This document shows positions 9,784 to 19,379 of a DNA stretch of 64,000 bases, in pieces; within the stretch, counting starts at the first letter, position 1, and every line of letters begins with the position of its first letter. Below the pieces are notes generated by a model that was not told the origin of the DNA, searched no databases, and saw only the letters and a program-made list of their open reading frames with translations. Both the position numbers and the translations under genes were made by a program. The DNA lies in assembly GCA_946415315.1 (NCBI GenBank), contig CAMKRZ010000009.1:24846-88845 (forward strand), given 5' to 3'. This DNA is from an uncultured Lachnoclostridium sp. GTDB taxonomy: Bacteria > Bacillota > Clostridia > Lachnospirales > Lachnospiraceae.

Positions 9784-9880
9784 ATTGTATCATAAGACGG
9801 AAAATTATTGGTTACAAAGCTATTACATTTTCCGAATAAATCTTTACATTTGTGTTGCGTTCTGTTACGGCTTTGTTACG
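9784..9880 (-). promoter_or_regulatory. Promoter with a multi-copy GTTACR box upstream of the lipoprotein pair
   Basis: On the minus strand TGTAAT-AGCTT-TGTAAC (9827-9811, 11-bp period) is followed by exactly 21 bases and -10 TACAAT (9789-9784). Farther upstream lie CGTAAC-AAAGC-CGTAAC (9880-9864), a degenerate half at 9854-9859 and TGTAAA at 9843-9848, forming a nearly continuous phased array. The distance from proximal half-site to -10 equals that in the PstS-like promoter, implying one regulator for both operons. Confidence 0.65.
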
Positions 9881-9911
9881 ATGACGAACCCGCGCCCCCC
9901 GCGGACAAAAA

Positions 9912-9942
9912 CAGGGCCGAAGGATGTGCTTCTTCGGCCCTG
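9912..9942 (-). terminator. Intrinsic terminator of valS
   Basis: Read on the minus strand, an 11-bp perfect stem CAGGGCCGAAG / CTTCGGCCCTG is followed directly by TTTTTGTC. It lies 26 bases after the valS stop. Confidence 0.9.
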
Positions 9943-9968
9943 CGGGTTTGTTCGGTTTACTTTGAAAA

Positions 9969-12629
9969 TCACCGTGCTGTCAGGTGCGCAAGCTGCTCCT
10001 CAACCTGCTTCATCATCGCGGTGTATTTTTCGAGCTTTCCGCGCTCCTCGGCGATCTTCGCCTCGGGTGCCTTGGATACGAAGCGCTCGTTGCTGAGCAT
10101 GCCGTTGACACGGGCAAGCTCGCCCGTGAGGCGCTCCTTCTCCTTCGTGAGACGCTCAATCTCCTTCGCGATGTCCACGAGATCCGACAGCGGGATGTAG
10201 ATCGTTGCACCTGCAACAACCACGGACACAGCGTCCGCGTCGATGCCGGTCTTATCGCTCTGAACCGTTACCTCGCTCGCACTGCCAAGCGCTGCGAAGA
10301 AGTCCTTGCTGCCCTCGAAGATGCCGCGGATGTGCTCGTCTTCGGAGACAACGAACACCTTCGCCTTGCGCGACGGCGGAACGTTCATGTCGTTGCGGAG
10401 CACACGCATCGCGGTAACGGCATTCTTGATCAGCTCAACCGCCTCTTCCTCCTTGTTCCAAACCATGTACGGAATGAATTCAGGCCACTCGGAGATCATG
10501 ATGGAAGTATTGTCGTCGAGATGTCCCTGCGCATCGGCAAGGGTGCGGTAAATCTCCTCGGTGATGAACGGCATGAACGGATGCAGCAGCTTCATCGATG
10601 TCGTGAGAACCATGCACAGCGTAAACATTGCGGCCTGCTTTGTCTTCAGTTCCGAACCGTAGAGACGCGGCTTCACCATCTCGATGTACCAGTCGCAGAA
10701 TTCGGACCAGATGAAGTCGTAGATCTTGCCTGCCGCGATACCGAGCTCGAAGCTCTCGAGGTTCTCCGTCACGTCGGCAACCAGCTGGTTGCACTTCGAG
10801 AGGATCCATCGGTCCGCATCCGTGAGCGCGTTCATGTCGATCATTCCGTCCATGTCAACCTGCTCGAGGTTCATCATGATGAAGCGGCTCGCATTCCAGA
10901 CCTTGTTCGCGAAGTTTCTGCTCGCCTCCACACGCTCCCAGTAGAAGCGCATGTCGTTTCCGGGCGCATTGCCGGTAACAAGCGTGAAACGAAGCGCGTC
11001 AGCGCCGTATTTGTCGATTACTTCAAGCGGATCGATACCGTTTCCGAGAGACTTGCTCATTTTACGACCCTGAGAGTCACGAACGAGTCCGTGGATGAGA
11101 ACCGTCTTGAACGGAACCTCGCCCATCTGCTCGATTCCGGAGAACATCATTCTCATAACCCAGAACGGGATGATATCGTAACCAGTAACGAGCGTGCTCG
11201 TCGGGTAGAAATACTCAAGCTCCTTGGTCTTCTCCGGCCAGCCGAGCGTCGAGAACGGCCACAGTGCCGAGCTAAACCACGTATCAAGCGTGTCGGGATC
11301 CTGGCGCATCGGCTTGCCGCACTTCGGACAGATCGCCTGATCGTCCTTCGTTACCACCGTCTCACCGCACGCATCACAATAGAACGCGGGGATCCGGTGA
11401 CCCCACCACAGCTGGCGGCTGATGCACCAGTCGCGGATGTTCTCAAGCCAGTGGAAATACGTCTTCTCAAAATGCTCCGGAACGAACTGCGTCTTATCCT
11501 GCTTTACGGCGTCGATCGCAGGGCCTGCCAGAGGCTTCATCTTGACGAACCACTGCATCGAAACGCGGGGCTCGATCGTCGTGCCGCAGCGGTAGCAAGT
11601 GCCTACGTTGTGGCTGTGGTCCTCGATCGTCGTGAGCGCTCCGCATTCCTGCAGATCCTTCACGATCGCCTTGCGGGCCTCGTAGCGGTCCATACCGGCG
11701 TACTTCGGATAATCCTCCGTGATCTTCGCATCCGGCGTCAACACATTGATTACCGCAAGGTTGTGGCGAAGACCTACCTCAAAGTCGTTCGGGTCATGCG
11801 CGGGCGTGATCTTCACGACGCCGGTACCGAACTCCATGTCAACATACTCATCCCCGATCACCGGGATCTCGCGGCCCACAAGAGGCAGCGTAACGGTCTT
11901 GCCGATCAGGTGCTTGTAGCGATCATCGTTCGGGTTCACGGCAACCGCGGTATCGCCGAGCATCGTCTCGGGACGCGTCGTCGCCATCTCGATGTAGCCG
12001 CTGCCGTCCGTGTAGGGATAGCGCAGATGCCAGAAATGACCTGCCTGATCCTCGTAGTTCACCTCCGCGTCGGAGATCGTCGTCAGGCAGTGCGGGCACC
12101 AGTTGATGATGCGGTTTCCGCGGTAAATGAGCCCCTTGTTGTAGAGGTTTACGAACACTTCCTTAACGGCCTTGTTGCAGCCCTCGTCCATCGTGAAACG
12201 CTCGCGGTCCCAGTCGCAGGACGAGCCCATTTTCTTAAGCTGGGAAATGATGCGTCCGCCGTACTGGCGCTTCCACTCCCACGCTCTCTCGAGGAAGCCC
12301 TCACGTCCAAGGTCCTCCTTCGTGATGCCTTCCTTCGCCATCGCCTCAACGATCTTCGCCTCGGTCGCGATCGACGCGTGGTCGGTGCCGGGAAGCCACA
12401 GTGCCTCGTAACCCTGCATGCGCTTGAAGCGGATCAGGATGTCCTGCAGCGTGTTGTCCAGCGCGTGGCCCATGTGTAGCTGTCCGGTGATGTTCGGCGG
12501 CGGGATCACGATCGTATACGGCTTCTTCTCAGGCCGGACTTCCGCATGAAAATACTTCTTGTCCTGCCACATCTGATACAGGCGGTCTTCAATCTCTTTC
12601 GGATTGTAGGTCTTAGCCAGTTCCTTCAT
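9969..12629 (-). CDS. valS: Valyl-tRNA synthetase
   Basis: 886 residues, normal for bacterial ValRS. It charges tRNA-Val in the cytoplasm. The class I HIGH motif appears as [14 protein letters not shown] (about residue 48) and KMSKS as [11 protein letters not shown]. The editing (CP1) domain includes [16 protein letters not shown], and a CxxC pair with PKCGKPM supports zinc binding. The C-terminal 70 residues form the coiled-coil tRNA arm ([20 protein letters not shown]). SD AGAAAGGAG precedes the ATG. Expression is controlled by the T-box leader upstream. Confidence 0.99.
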   Translation of the reverse strand: MKELAKTYNPKEIEDRLYQMWQDKKYFHAEVRPEKKPYTIVIPPPNITGQLHMGHALDNTLQDILIRFKRMQGYEALWLPGTDHASIATEAKIVEAMAKEGITKEDLGREGFLERAWEWKRQYGGRIISQLKKMGSSCDWDRERFTMDEGCNKAVKEVFVNLYNKGLIYRGNRIINWCPHCLTTISDAEVNYEDQAGHFWHLRYPYTDGSGYIEMATTRPETMLGDTAVAVNPNDDRYKHLIGKTVTLPLVGREIPVIGDEYVDMEFGTGVVKITPAHDPNDFEVGLRHNLAVINVLTPDAKITEDYPKYAGMDRYEARKAIVKDLQECGALTTIEDHSHNVGTCYRCGTTIEPRVSMQWFVKMKPLAGPAIDAVKQDKTQFVPEHFEKTYFHWLENIRDWCISRQLWWGHRIPAFYCDACGETVVTKDDQAICPKCGKPMRQDPDTLDTWFSSALWPFSTLGWPEKTKELEYFYPTSTLVTGYDIIPFWVMRMMFSGIEQMGEVPFKTVLIHGLVRDSQGRKMSKSLGNGIDPLEVIDKYGADALRFTLVTGNAPGNDMRFYWERVEASRNFANKVWNASRFIMMNLEQVDMDGMIDMNALTDADRWILSKCNQLVADVTENLESFELGIAAGKIYDFIWSEFCDWYIEMVKPRLYGSELKTKQAAMFTLCMVLTTSMKLLHPFMPFITEEIYRTLADAQGHLDDNTSIMISEWPEFIPYMVWNKEEEAVELIKNAVTAMRVLRNDMNVPPSRKAKVFVVSEDEHIRGIFEGSKDFFAALGSASEVTVQSDKTGIDADAVSVVVAGATIYIPLSDLVDIAKEIERLTKEKERLTGELARVNGMLSNERFVSKAPEAKIAEERGKLEKYTAMMKQVEEQLAHLTAR

Positions 12630-12845
12630 GTGTTTCTCCTTTCTGTGTGGGTGCGCCGTGACGTGTCACATCGCGAAGCTCGCTTTGCTCCCTTCGCTCA
12701 GTGTACGTGCGTTCGGCACTCACTCCGCGGACTGCGTCCGCTCTCGTAGGCCTGCTCTGCGTTCATTCGGAGACCTACGGTTTCCATGAAGCGCATCGCA
12801 TCCTACGTCGGCTATCGCCGAAGTGAGTGCTCTCACTTAGCGCTC
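12630..12845 (-). other. Structured leader segment between T-box terminator and valS
   Basis: About 215 bases separate the T-box terminator from the valS start. They contain no gene but several short inverted repeats, for example CGTAGGTCTCC...GGCCTACG, GCGGACGCAGTCCGC, and CGAAGGGAGCAAAGCGAGCTTCG on the minus strand (only parts pair). The composition resembles intergenic repeat sequences of Lachnospiraceae. A role in mRNA processing or stability is possible but unproven. Confidence 0.4.
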
Positions 12846-13115
12846 AAAAAACGCCCCTCGCCGTATAAGGACGAGGGGCTGTTCGTGGTACCACCTTATT
12901 TCGCAGCTTGCGCTGCCTCTTTACGCCGCTCTATCAAGCGACTCATCGGTAACGGGACTACCCGGAGACCTCTACTCCCGCGCGGGTTTCAAAATCTCAG
13001 CTCCGAAGCTACTTCCGCATCTCCGTCTCCGAACCGGTCTTGCAGCCTTGAACCGGTCTCTCTGTCGGTCGGTGGAAACGTACTCCTCTTCTTCCATGCC
13101 TTTGTGTTATGAATA
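12846..13115 (-). ncRNA. T-box riboswitch (tRNA-Val responsive, by context)
   Basis: Minus strand. The conserved T-box GGTGGTACCACGAAC lies at 12895-12881, followed by a terminator stem GCCCCTCG / CGAGGGGC (12879-12853) and a T-run. Upstream are the Stem I landmarks GAGGAGTA, AGAGAG and a GGCTGCAAG-type distal loop. A possible specifier GUA (Val) lies in GGAAGTAGC near 13010-13012, but I cannot fold it with certainty. Uncharged tRNA pairing with the T-box would favour antitermination and ValRS synthesis. Confidence 0.9.
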
Positions 13116-13122
13116 TGTGCAT

Positions 13123-13151
13123 ACTTTACCGCAGGCCGCGGGCTTTGTCAA
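13123..13151 (-). promoter_or_regulatory. Sigma-A promoter of the valS T-box transcript
   Basis: -35 TTGACA (13151-13146), 17-base spacer, -10 TAAAGT (13128-13123) on the minus strand, a few bases ahead of the T-box leader. Confidence 0.75.
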
Positions 13152-13178
13152 GCGATTTCTTTCCCGGGATCCGGCATC

Positions 13179-14654
13179 TCAATAATATGTATACTCGTAC
13201 TCCGTCTGTGACGATTTAAAACGGTCATCATCCCCGTAATCCACGGTATCCTTCACAATATTACCATGATCATCGTATTCCGTGAGCCTTACTTTGCCCA
13301 AACTGTTTCGTTGAGTTCTTCTCAGCTTTCGTCCGTTCGAGTCAAATTCTGTCTCGAGATACCGTATTGTCTCTTCTCCCTGGTATTTTGTCTGACTGTA
13401 CTCCTCCAGATCGTAGAATATTTCCGGCGTGCGATACGGGCTCTCGAAAAATGTTGTGCTGAAACAAGTCAGTGTACTCTTGTACACGCTGCCGCTGCGA
13501 ACGTAAGACACGACCTTCTGACCATTCAAAAGATAACAGGTTTCATTCTTTAACTTCAGTTCTTCATTGTAACTATTATATTCCGACACACGCAGGATCT
13601 TCTGCCCCGGTAACGCGGAATCTTCCGCTTCCCAGTCGTAGACATACTTGTCGCAGTCTTCAGGATACTCGGCATTATATCGCAACTGGAGCACAACTCT
13701 TCCGGATGCGTCAAACTCTTTCTCCGCCACCCATCCATCTGAACTGCGCATGATGCTTTTTTCACATGTCCGACCGCTCCCATACAGGTATTCAACGGCA
13801 TACTCCTCTGTCTCAACATTGTCATTCACGCTGAATCCCTTCTCGCGGATCAGACGCCCGGATGCGTCATAGTACAGCTCACAGAGTTTGTTACGTGTCT
13901 GATAACTTCCCTCCTCATCATCCTCCTCGCCGATACTGTAAACGGTCACCTTCCGCTGCGCCGCATCGTATTCTGCCGAAACAACCGGCGGGTAGGTATT
14001 TTCCTGCCCGAGATCGCCATGATTCTCCTGCTTTTCGTACAGAAGATTTCCAAATTCATCGTACTCCCGCTCATAGGACGATACGAGTGTTCCGTCCGCG
14101 AGAGTTGTCTGTTCAAGGATTGCATCTCCTCTCCCGTTGTATTGCAGTTCCTCCGTCTGCTCAAGGTTTCCCTTCTCGTCATACTGCCGCTTGAAACGAA
14201 CCCGATCCGTCTCTCCGTCATACTCGTATTTCACCACAGTAACGTAATTCCTCGACGGATCGCTTTCAAAAAGACCTGTCCACGTCTCGGACACCTCCCT
14301 CCCCAGACTGTCATAGGAAGTGAGTCTCTCTCGGGAAACACCGGTATAGCCCCAATTTTTCGCCATCCACTGATAAGATCGGATTTCCCGTCCTTCCGCA
14401 TCCAGATCAAACTCCTCCGAGGCAATCTTCGTCCGCTTGCCGTCCTCAACATCATAGGTGTCGCGCACATAGCTCCCCGGATACTTCTTATTCGGATCAG
14501 GTTGCTCCTTCGTTTCCTGCTGCCCCGCGGGATCAGACTTTTCTTTTGATCTGTTAGAATTGTTCTTGATCACTGTCACAATCAATGCGATCAGTGCGAT
14601 CACCGCGATTCCCAGCGAAATCCCGATGATGATCTTCGCTTTCTTTCTGTTCAT
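13179..14654 (-). CDS. Membrane-anchored YD-repeat (RHS-like) protein
   Basis: 491 residues. A short cytoplasmic Lys-rich start, one membrane helix (about residues 8-28), a Lys/Glu/Pro-rich spacer, then an extracellular region with many degenerate repeats of the form EYDxxGN/GR...: YDEFGNLLYEK, YDASGRLIREK, FDASGRVVLQL, FDSNGRKLRRT, YDDHGNIVKDT. These resemble RHS/YD or wall-associated repeats, which form beta shells or ribbons. There is no toxin tail. SD GGAG lies eight bases before the ATG. It is 28 bases after the CmpB-type membrane gene and so is likely the third gene of that operon. Its role is unknown. Confidence 0.75.
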   Translation of the reverse strand: MNRKKAKIIIGISLGIAVIALIALIVTVIKNNSNRSKEKSDPAGQQETKEQPDPNKKYPGSYVRDTYDVEDGKRTKIASEEFDLDAEGREIRSYQWMAKNWGYTGVSRERLTSYDSLGREVSETWTGLFESDPSRNYVTVVKYEYDGETDRVRFKRQYDEKGNLEQTEELQYNGRGDAILEQTTLADGTLVSSYEREYDEFGNLLYEKQENHGDLGQENTYPPVVSAEYDAAQRKVTVYSIGEEDDEEGSYQTRNKLCELYYDASGRLIREKGFSVNDNVETEEYAVEYLYGSGRTCEKSIMRSSDGWVAEKEFDASGRVVLQLRYNAEYPEDCDKYVYDWEAEDSALPGQKILRVSEYNSYNEELKLKNETCYLLNGQKVVSYVRSGSVYKSTLTCFSTTFFESPYRTPEIFYDLEEYSQTKYQGEETIRYLETEFDSNGRKLRRTQRNSLGKVRLTEYDDHGNIVKDTVDYGDDDRFKSSQTEYEYTYY

Positions 14655-14682
14655 TTTGCTTTCTCCCCGTTTTTAGCCTCAT

Positions 14683-15708
14683 TTATTCGCTATCCGGCTC
14701 ATTCCCTATGTCGGCATTGTCCGCTGTTTTCGATGCATTTTCCGCGGAATCCTGCGCCTCCAGAAAAGCCATGTAGTCGTCGGTCATCCGCGACATCCCG
14801 GCAATCTCGTCATTTTCCGAAGGTGCGCCCAATGTGATCACCTTGCCGTTATTCTCGTCCATATTTGACTCCTTCCCCGTTGCTCTGTCCGAAACCGTCT
14901 CATCGGAGGTCCCGGCTTCCTCCGCACGCGCGCCGCCCAGCAATCTCATGATCCGCTCCGTGATAGATACCAGGTCGGCTTTCTCATGGCTGCCCGGCAT
15001 AACGCTTCGGATCGACTTGAGAATGCCGGGGTAATTGATGGAGCGCAGGGCAGGGAACGCATGGAGCAATCGCTTCTGACGTCCCGTGAGCAGCCCCAGG
15101 GCACTCTTGTAAAATGTTTCCACAACGACCGTATCGTACAGTTCCACCATGCGGTCCTTCGCCGCCAGGAGCATCTCCGCGATATTCCGGATCTTCTGCT
15201 CGAAATCGACCGCCTGCTTCACACTGATCACAAAATCCGCGACAAACATGACAAACAGTGACCATGATACGATATGCAAAGCCGTCGGTGACAGCAGCGA
15301 GATCAGATGCTTTGTCGCCGGATTGACCCACTGTACCAGCACGACCGACAGTCCGCCGAACGCAAGCGCGCCCTCGACACAGATCCGGCCGTTCAAATGC
15401 CAGAACATGTCGTAGTAGTCCCACCAACGGGCGTGGAACATTTTCTCCATCGCGTAGGACGTCACGTACTCGACCATCGTGCACAGCACCGCACTCAGGA
15501 AGAACAGCGCTACCATGTTCGTGACATCCCCCAGGATCAGCAGATCGATCAGCGCGCCGGTTCCGTAGATCGGAATGTACGGACCGTACATGAATCCGCG
15601 GTTAACGATGCGGTGCTTATCGATCAGCTCGTAAATCACGCTCTCCCAGATCCAGCCCAGAAAACTGAACACGAAAAATGAGAGAAAGCCGGTCTCGATC
15701 AGTTCCAC
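14683..15708 (-). CDS. CmpB-type putative ABC-transporter (type IV) membrane protein
   Basis: 341 residues from a GTG at 15708, selected for the SD AAGGAG upstream. The start overlaps the end of the HD gene by 10 bases, suggesting translational coupling. FFVFSFLGWIWES, NRGFMYGPYIPIYG and VTSYAMEKMFHARWWDY are signatures of the Firmicute CmpB/ABC_trans family (PF06541), whose actual function is not established. About five to six membrane helices lie in the first 200 residues. The last 120 residues are hydrophilic and acidic, longer than in simple family members. Confidence 0.8.
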   Translation of the reverse strand: MELIETGFLSFFVFSFLGWIWESVIYELIDKHRIVNRGFMYGPYIPIYGTGALIDLLILGDVTNMVALFFLSAVLCTMVEYVTSYAMEKMFHARWWDYYDMFWHLNGRICVEGALAFGGLSVVLVQWVNPATKHLISLLSPTALHIVSWSLFVMFVADFVISVKQAVDFEQKIRNIAEMLLAAKDRMVELYDTVVVETFYKSALGLLTGRQKRLLHAFPALRSINYPGILKSIRSVMPGSHEKADLVSITERIMRLLGGARAEEAGTSDETVSDRATGKESNMDENNGKVITLGAPSENDEIAGMSRMTDDYMAFLEAQDSAENASKTADNADIGNEPDSE

Positions 15709-16169
15709 GAATGCACACTCCTTCTCATCGCGGAGGCCAGTCCTTTCGCCGTCTCGTACGTCGCGCACACTTTGTCCACGAAGCACAGGATCCGACCCTC
15801 CGTCGTCCTCGGCACACGAAGGTTAAGCGGGAACATGTGACAGCCGATCATATCCTCCTCGATCTCATTGATCTCGAAGTCCCGCTTTGCATTGCGAAGC
15901 GCCCGTCCTGCATGGGTGAACCCGTGCAGGCGATGGCTGTCGTCATCCTCATGCCAGTCATACAGAAAATAATCGTGCAGCAGCGCGCCTCGCACGAGGC
16001 TGCGCATATCCACGCGCCCGGGCCATTTCTTCGCAAAAGCGACGCAGCGCTCCGTCACGAACAGCGAGTGGTCGAACACGCTCATATCGCCGTGCTGCAC
16101 AAGAGTCTTCTCCTTCTGAAGCCCCTGCGAATCCAGAATGTCCCCGCCGTATCGACGGATGATCTCCAT
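15699..16169 (-). CDS. HD-domain phosphohydrolase
   Basis: 156 residues from the ATG at 16169; upstream ATGs at 16193 and 16199 exist but have weaker SD positions. The HD pattern is visible as HSLFV, ALLHDYFLYDWH and HGFTHAGRAL with downstream DKVCATYE, typical of small metal-dependent HD hydrolases that act on nucleotides or similar phosphoesters. The substrate cannot be read from sequence. The gene overlaps the following membrane-protein gene, so the two are co-translated. Confidence 0.8.
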   Translation of the reverse strand: MEIIRRYGGDILDSQGLQKEKTLVQHGDMSVFDHSLFVTERCVAFAKKWPGRVDMRSLVRGALLHDYFLYDWHEDDDSHRLHGFTHAGRALRNAKRDFEINEIEEDMIGCHMFPLNLRVPRTTEGRILCFVDKVCATYETAKGLASAMRRSVHSWN

Positions 16170-16306
16170 GTTAGTCAAACCTTTTTCCTCCATACGCATG
16201 CATCGGCGGGTTATTTCCCGCCGATTTAAATCCTATCTTTGTCATTTTGCACTTACGATCACGCGATCGCCGGCCGCTTCGGCTCTCCGAAGCGTCATGA
16301 AACACA

Positions 16307-17143
16307 TCATCTCTCACGATAGCTGTTCTTTAATTTGTTCACCGTCTCCCCGAACAGCCACCAGAAGGCCTCCTCGCCCTCGTGCCCGCGCTCCTTGAGC
16401 TCCATCAGGTGGAGATAATTGACATAATCCGGCGAGTACTCGCGGTTCTCCTCCACAAAATAGAACTGGTTCTCGATGCGCCGCACAACGTCCGTGTCGT
16501 CAGCGTAGACCTTCAGCTCGCGGTTGAACTCCTCCTCCATCCCGCCGAGCTTCAGGGCGTAGAGATACTGACACAGGCTCTCTCGGTTGCCGCTCTTCTG
16601 ATACGCGATCTGAAAATTCTTCGCCGCGCTCCGGAACTGTCCGTTCTGCGCCATCAGCACTGCAATATTGTGGAATGCAGCGCCCTGCTCCTCGTCCGTC
16701 AGCTGCGAAAAATCACGGTCGTCCAGGATCGTCTGATACTCCAACAGCGCCTCATGGCTCTTGCCGTACCGCAGGATTGCCGCGGCATGGCGCTTCTTGC
16801 GCTCGATGGGCAACAACTCAAAATAGCGGTCGATGCGCTCGATCAACCGGTTGATCTCGTCCTGACTGTAGTAGTCGGTGCTGCAGAAGATCGAAACGAC
16901 CATGTCCTTGATTCCCGATTTGCGCTCCTGCAGAGTGGCAAGAAAATCCGCGCGCTCAGGCATATTCAGTTCCATGCGGATCCACGGCACAAGCTGGCTC
17001 TCAGAGATGTCCTCCTCCATCGTCTCCACATTGTGGTAGAGATAGTAGCACAACTCCTCCATCGTGTACACGCAGACTCCCGTCGACTGAAACAGAAACG
17101 GAATTTTCGCCTTGTCCCCGATACAGTAAATCAAGCGTCCCAT
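16307..17143 (-). CDS. Helical-repeat (TPR-like) protein of the DUF5716/DUF5717 cluster
   Basis: 278 residues, no signal or membrane segment. The N-terminal half begins LIYCIGDKAKIPFLFQSTGV. The C-terminal half reads as TPR-like helical pairs: RYGKSHEALLEYQTILDDRD, AAFHNIAVLMAQNGQFRSAAKNFQIAYQ, ESLCQYLYALKLGGMEEEF. SD GGAGG precedes the ATG and the gene starts 12 bases after the DUF5716 gene stops, so the two are tightly coupled. It is likely a cytoplasmic adaptor for the Hsp70-like protein, by context only. Confidence 0.75.
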   Translation of the reverse strand: MGRLIYCIGDKAKIPFLFQSTGVCVYTMEELCYYLYHNVETMEEDISESQLVPWIRMELNMPERADFLATLQERKSGIKDMVVSIFCSTDYYSQDEINRLIERIDRYFELLPIERKKRHAAAILRYGKSHEALLEYQTILDDRDFSQLTDEEQGAAFHNIAVLMAQNGQFRSAAKNFQIAYQKSGNRESLCQYLYALKLGGMEEEFNRELKVYADDTDVVRRIENQFYFVEENREYSPDYVNYLHLMELKERGHEGEEAFWWLFGETVNKLKNSYRER

Positions 17144-17155
17144 ACATCCTCCAGG

Positions 17156-18412
17156 TTACAGGGAAATAATCTTCTCCCACACGCGGTGGCTGCACGGGAA
17201 GAACTGTCCGAACCCGAGGTCCGATACCGTGCAAACCGCCGTATCGCGGTCGAGGAACGTCACCTTCACCGCCACGCGGGTGGTTTTATTTTCCCGACGA
17301 TGAAGGTTCTTCAGGTTCATGATCGAATACTTCGATTCCTTCCGAACCGCGTTATATACCGTAAAATAAATCTCGTCCGTGTCATCCAGAATACCGACCG
17401 TCGTCGCTTTCGCCTCACGCCAAGGCTCTCCCGCGTAAATCAGCGGATAGTCCGCCACGCGGTTGTCCTTGAACATGCGGATGGAGATCGTCGAGCGAAC
17501 CATATCCTCCGTTAAGAAGAGATAGTCCGCAAACTGTTCGTCGTCCTTGTGCTGCCCGTAGTACGCCGCACCCTTCGCATAGAGGTTGCTGCCCTTGAAC
17601 ACGTGGCGTCCCGCGGTCATGGATTTCAGAATCTCGTCCGGCCAGGTGCCCTCAAAGCCCTTGCCGGTCACGTAGATGGTCGATATGATCTGCCGCTGGA
17701 TGACCTTATCGCGCACGAGGCGGAAGCTGTACTGAAGCCTTGCCTCCTGCATATTCTCAAGCATCGTCGTGTCCATCAGATCGCTCAGGTCCGCGGTCAC
17801 CGTCGTGATGGCCATCGGCGGTCCCTTGCGGCTGTTGTTGGACATCTGGTAATAGAACAGGCCGTTCTCATTGTAGTCAAACAGGCCGACATCATTGATC
17901 CAGTAGTCGCGCCGCTGGCATACGGAGTAGTACATGAAGCTCATGACGTACGGCTGGAACTCCGCCTTGTCGCGCCCGATCCCCGTCTCCTCGATCGCCT
18001 GCTGGACCGCCTCCACCACACGCGGGTGGAGCGAGCGCATCGTCACGACGACCTTGGCGATCTCGTCGGACACATATTTCTGCCGGACTGCCGAAAGCGT
18101 CTTACGCACAAAACGTGTCAGCAGCTCGGACGCCGTATACTCAATCTCGAAAATGACCTCGCTCTCGTCGCGGATCACCTTGTTGACCAGATCGTCGACG
18201 AACCGTCCCGCGCCGCGGTTGTTAAACCTCTCGGCCTCCTCACCGAACAGCCAGTCCTTGGAGTCATTTCGCACGCAAAGAACGGTGGGAATCACCGTAT
18301 TCCCACTGCTCGTAATGCTGATGCTTTCAGGCTCTTCCAAGGCCCGTCCGACTGCAATCTGCGTCATCTCGACGCCGAGATCGTAGCCGATGATAATCGC
18401 TCTTGGGTTCAT
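17156..18412 (-). CDS. DUF5716-family protein with Hsp70/actin-like fold
   Basis: 418 residues. The N-terminus IIIGYDLGVEMTQIA matches the phosphate-1 loop of Hsp70/actin ATPases. GNTVIPTVLCVRNDSKDWLFGEEA parallels the DnaK stretch in which IPT is followed by VGEEA. IYVTGKGFEGTWPDEI...GSNLYAKGAAYYG resembles the adenosine-binding motif. It lacks the DnaK peptide-binding domain and is shorter (418 versus about 610 residues). From memory this belongs to DUF5716, found beside DUF5717 in Lachnospiraceae. SD GGAGG at the start. Its place between the BI-1 and TPR genes suggests a nucleotide-driven assembly or chaperone role. Confidence 0.8.
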   Translation of the reverse strand: MNPRAIIIGYDLGVEMTQIAVGRALEEPESISITSSGNTVIPTVLCVRNDSKDWLFGEEAERFNNRGAGRFVDDLVNKVIRDESEVIFEIEYTASELLTRFVRKTLSAVRQKYVSDEIAKVVVTMRSLHPRVVEAVQQAIEETGIGRDKAEFQPYVMSFMYYSVCQRRDYWINDVGLFDYNENGLFYYQMSNNSRKGPPMAITTVTADLSDLMDTTMLENMQEARLQYSFRLVRDKVIQRQIISTIYVTGKGFEGTWPDEILKSMTAGRHVFKGSNLYAKGAAYYGQHKDDEQFADYLFLTEDMVRSTISIRMFKDNRVADYPLIYAGEPWREAKATTVGILDDTDEIYFTVYNAVRKESKYSIMNLKNLHRRENKTTRVAVKVTFLDRDTAVCTVSDLGFGQFFPCSHRVWEKIISL

Positions 18413-18441
18413 AGTTCCTCCGTACGACAGGTCATTTTACG

Positions 18442-18567
18442 AAATTTAAAATCATGAACGCCACCGGCGTTCTTGCCGCGGCGTGTGCGGTGCGAAGCAC
18501 CTTCCTTTGCACACGCCTGCGATCCTGCCGGAGGCTTTCTCATGTCCGGGGTATTCCCGGACATGAG
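18442..18567 (-). repeat. Structured intergenic element, copy 1
   Basis: A stretch of about 125 bp filling the gap between the BI-1 gene (stop) and the DUF5716 gene (start). It contains three hairpins: CTCATGTCCGGG / CCCGGACATGAG (18539-18567), GCGTGTGC / GCACACGC (near 18481-18517) and GAACGCC / GGCGTTC (18457-18473). A second copy is at 52618-52742 with conserved blocks GGCGTTCTTGCCGCGGCG and CCTGCGATCCTGCCGGAGGC. There is no T-run, so it is not a simple terminator. Confidence 0.75.
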
Positions 18568-18569
18568 AA

Positions 18570-19361
18570 TCAATTGCGCTCTTTCGAAATGATGCGGATC
18601 AGGCGGATCAACAGATTGATGAGATCAACGTAAATCATATACGCTGCCCGGATCGCACTGGTCTTCGTCTTCGGGTAATTCTGCGCCACGGCCCAGTCGA
18701 ATCCGATGTAGCCGAGGAAAATGCCCACGAAGATAAAGTCAAAGATTCCCGTGGCAAGATTCAGGCACCACATGACAAGCTCACCGACAAGCCCGATCAG
18801 AAGGCATGCGAACAGCATGCGGCCGATCGAGAGGAAGAATTTCGGGTAGACCTGTGCAAGTCCGATCATCAGCATCATGCAGACACCCATGACGCAGAAC
18901 GCGTAGCGGACCGTATCGATTCCGCTGTACTGCAAAAACGGCGTGATAAAGATTCCCATGGGCACCACGATCAGGTTGTAGCCGATGAACCCGACAACCG
19001 GATTTTCGGTCTTGCGGCAGATGATCATGCCGACGATGACACCGACGAAATAGATCAACAGATACGCAGCGGGGTGTCCCAACGCCAGGTTGATGATGGA
19101 ATCCCCGAACGCGAAGCACAGGATCGCATTCACCGCAAATCCGTAAAAAAGCATCACTGCGATGATGGTATTGAATTTCTCTGTTGAGATTTCATCCGTT
19201 CCCGTTGCCGCGATATTCGAGAAACTCGCATGCATCGCTCCCGATGTCGCCGCGAGGATATCCGCAGTGCGCTGATTCTGCTTCTTCTGCTCCGCCGCAG
19301 CCTGCTCCTCCGCAGGTCCGATATGACCGCCGTAATAGTAATTGTTGTCCTGTTCTGCCAT
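18570..19361 (-). CDS. Bax inhibitor-1/YccA-family membrane protein
   Basis: 263 residues. After a hydrophilic Gln/Ala-rich N-terminus (about 60 residues) come about seven membrane helices. FNTIIAVMLFYGFAVNAI, FIGYNLIVVPMGIFI and FLGYIGFDWAVAQNY are characteristic of the BI-1/YccA family; members are membrane proteins with proposed ion-leak or protease-regulating roles. The usual C-terminal end lies in VDLINLLIRLIRIISKERN. SD AAAGGGGG precedes the ATG; the gene starts 18 bases after the DUF5717 stop and so belongs to that operon. Confidence 0.85.
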   Translation of the reverse strand: MAEQDNNYYYGGHIGPAEEQAAAEQKKQNQRTADILAATSGAMHASFSNIAATGTDEISTEKFNTIIAVMLFYGFAVNAILCFAFGDSIINLALGHPAAYLLIYFVGVIVGMIICRKTENPVVGFIGYNLIVVPMGIFITPFLQYSGIDTVRYAFCVMGVCMMLMIGLAQVYPKFFLSIGRMLFACLLIGLVGELVMWCLNLATGIFDFIFVGIFLGYIGFDWAVAQNYPKTKTSAIRAAYMIYVDLINLLIRLIRIISKERN

Positions 19362-19379
19362 TTGAAATTCCCCCTTTCG

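Noticed and set aside
9984..12479. 831-codon plus-strand frame over valS
   Set aside because: Antisense shadow of valS; its sequence is Arg/Leu/Val-rich noise without domain motifs.
16203..16229. Terminator between the TPR-like gene and the HD gene
   Set aside because: The ATCGGCGGG/CCCGCCGAT hairpin has no T-run on the minus strand; it may instead affect translation of the HD gene.
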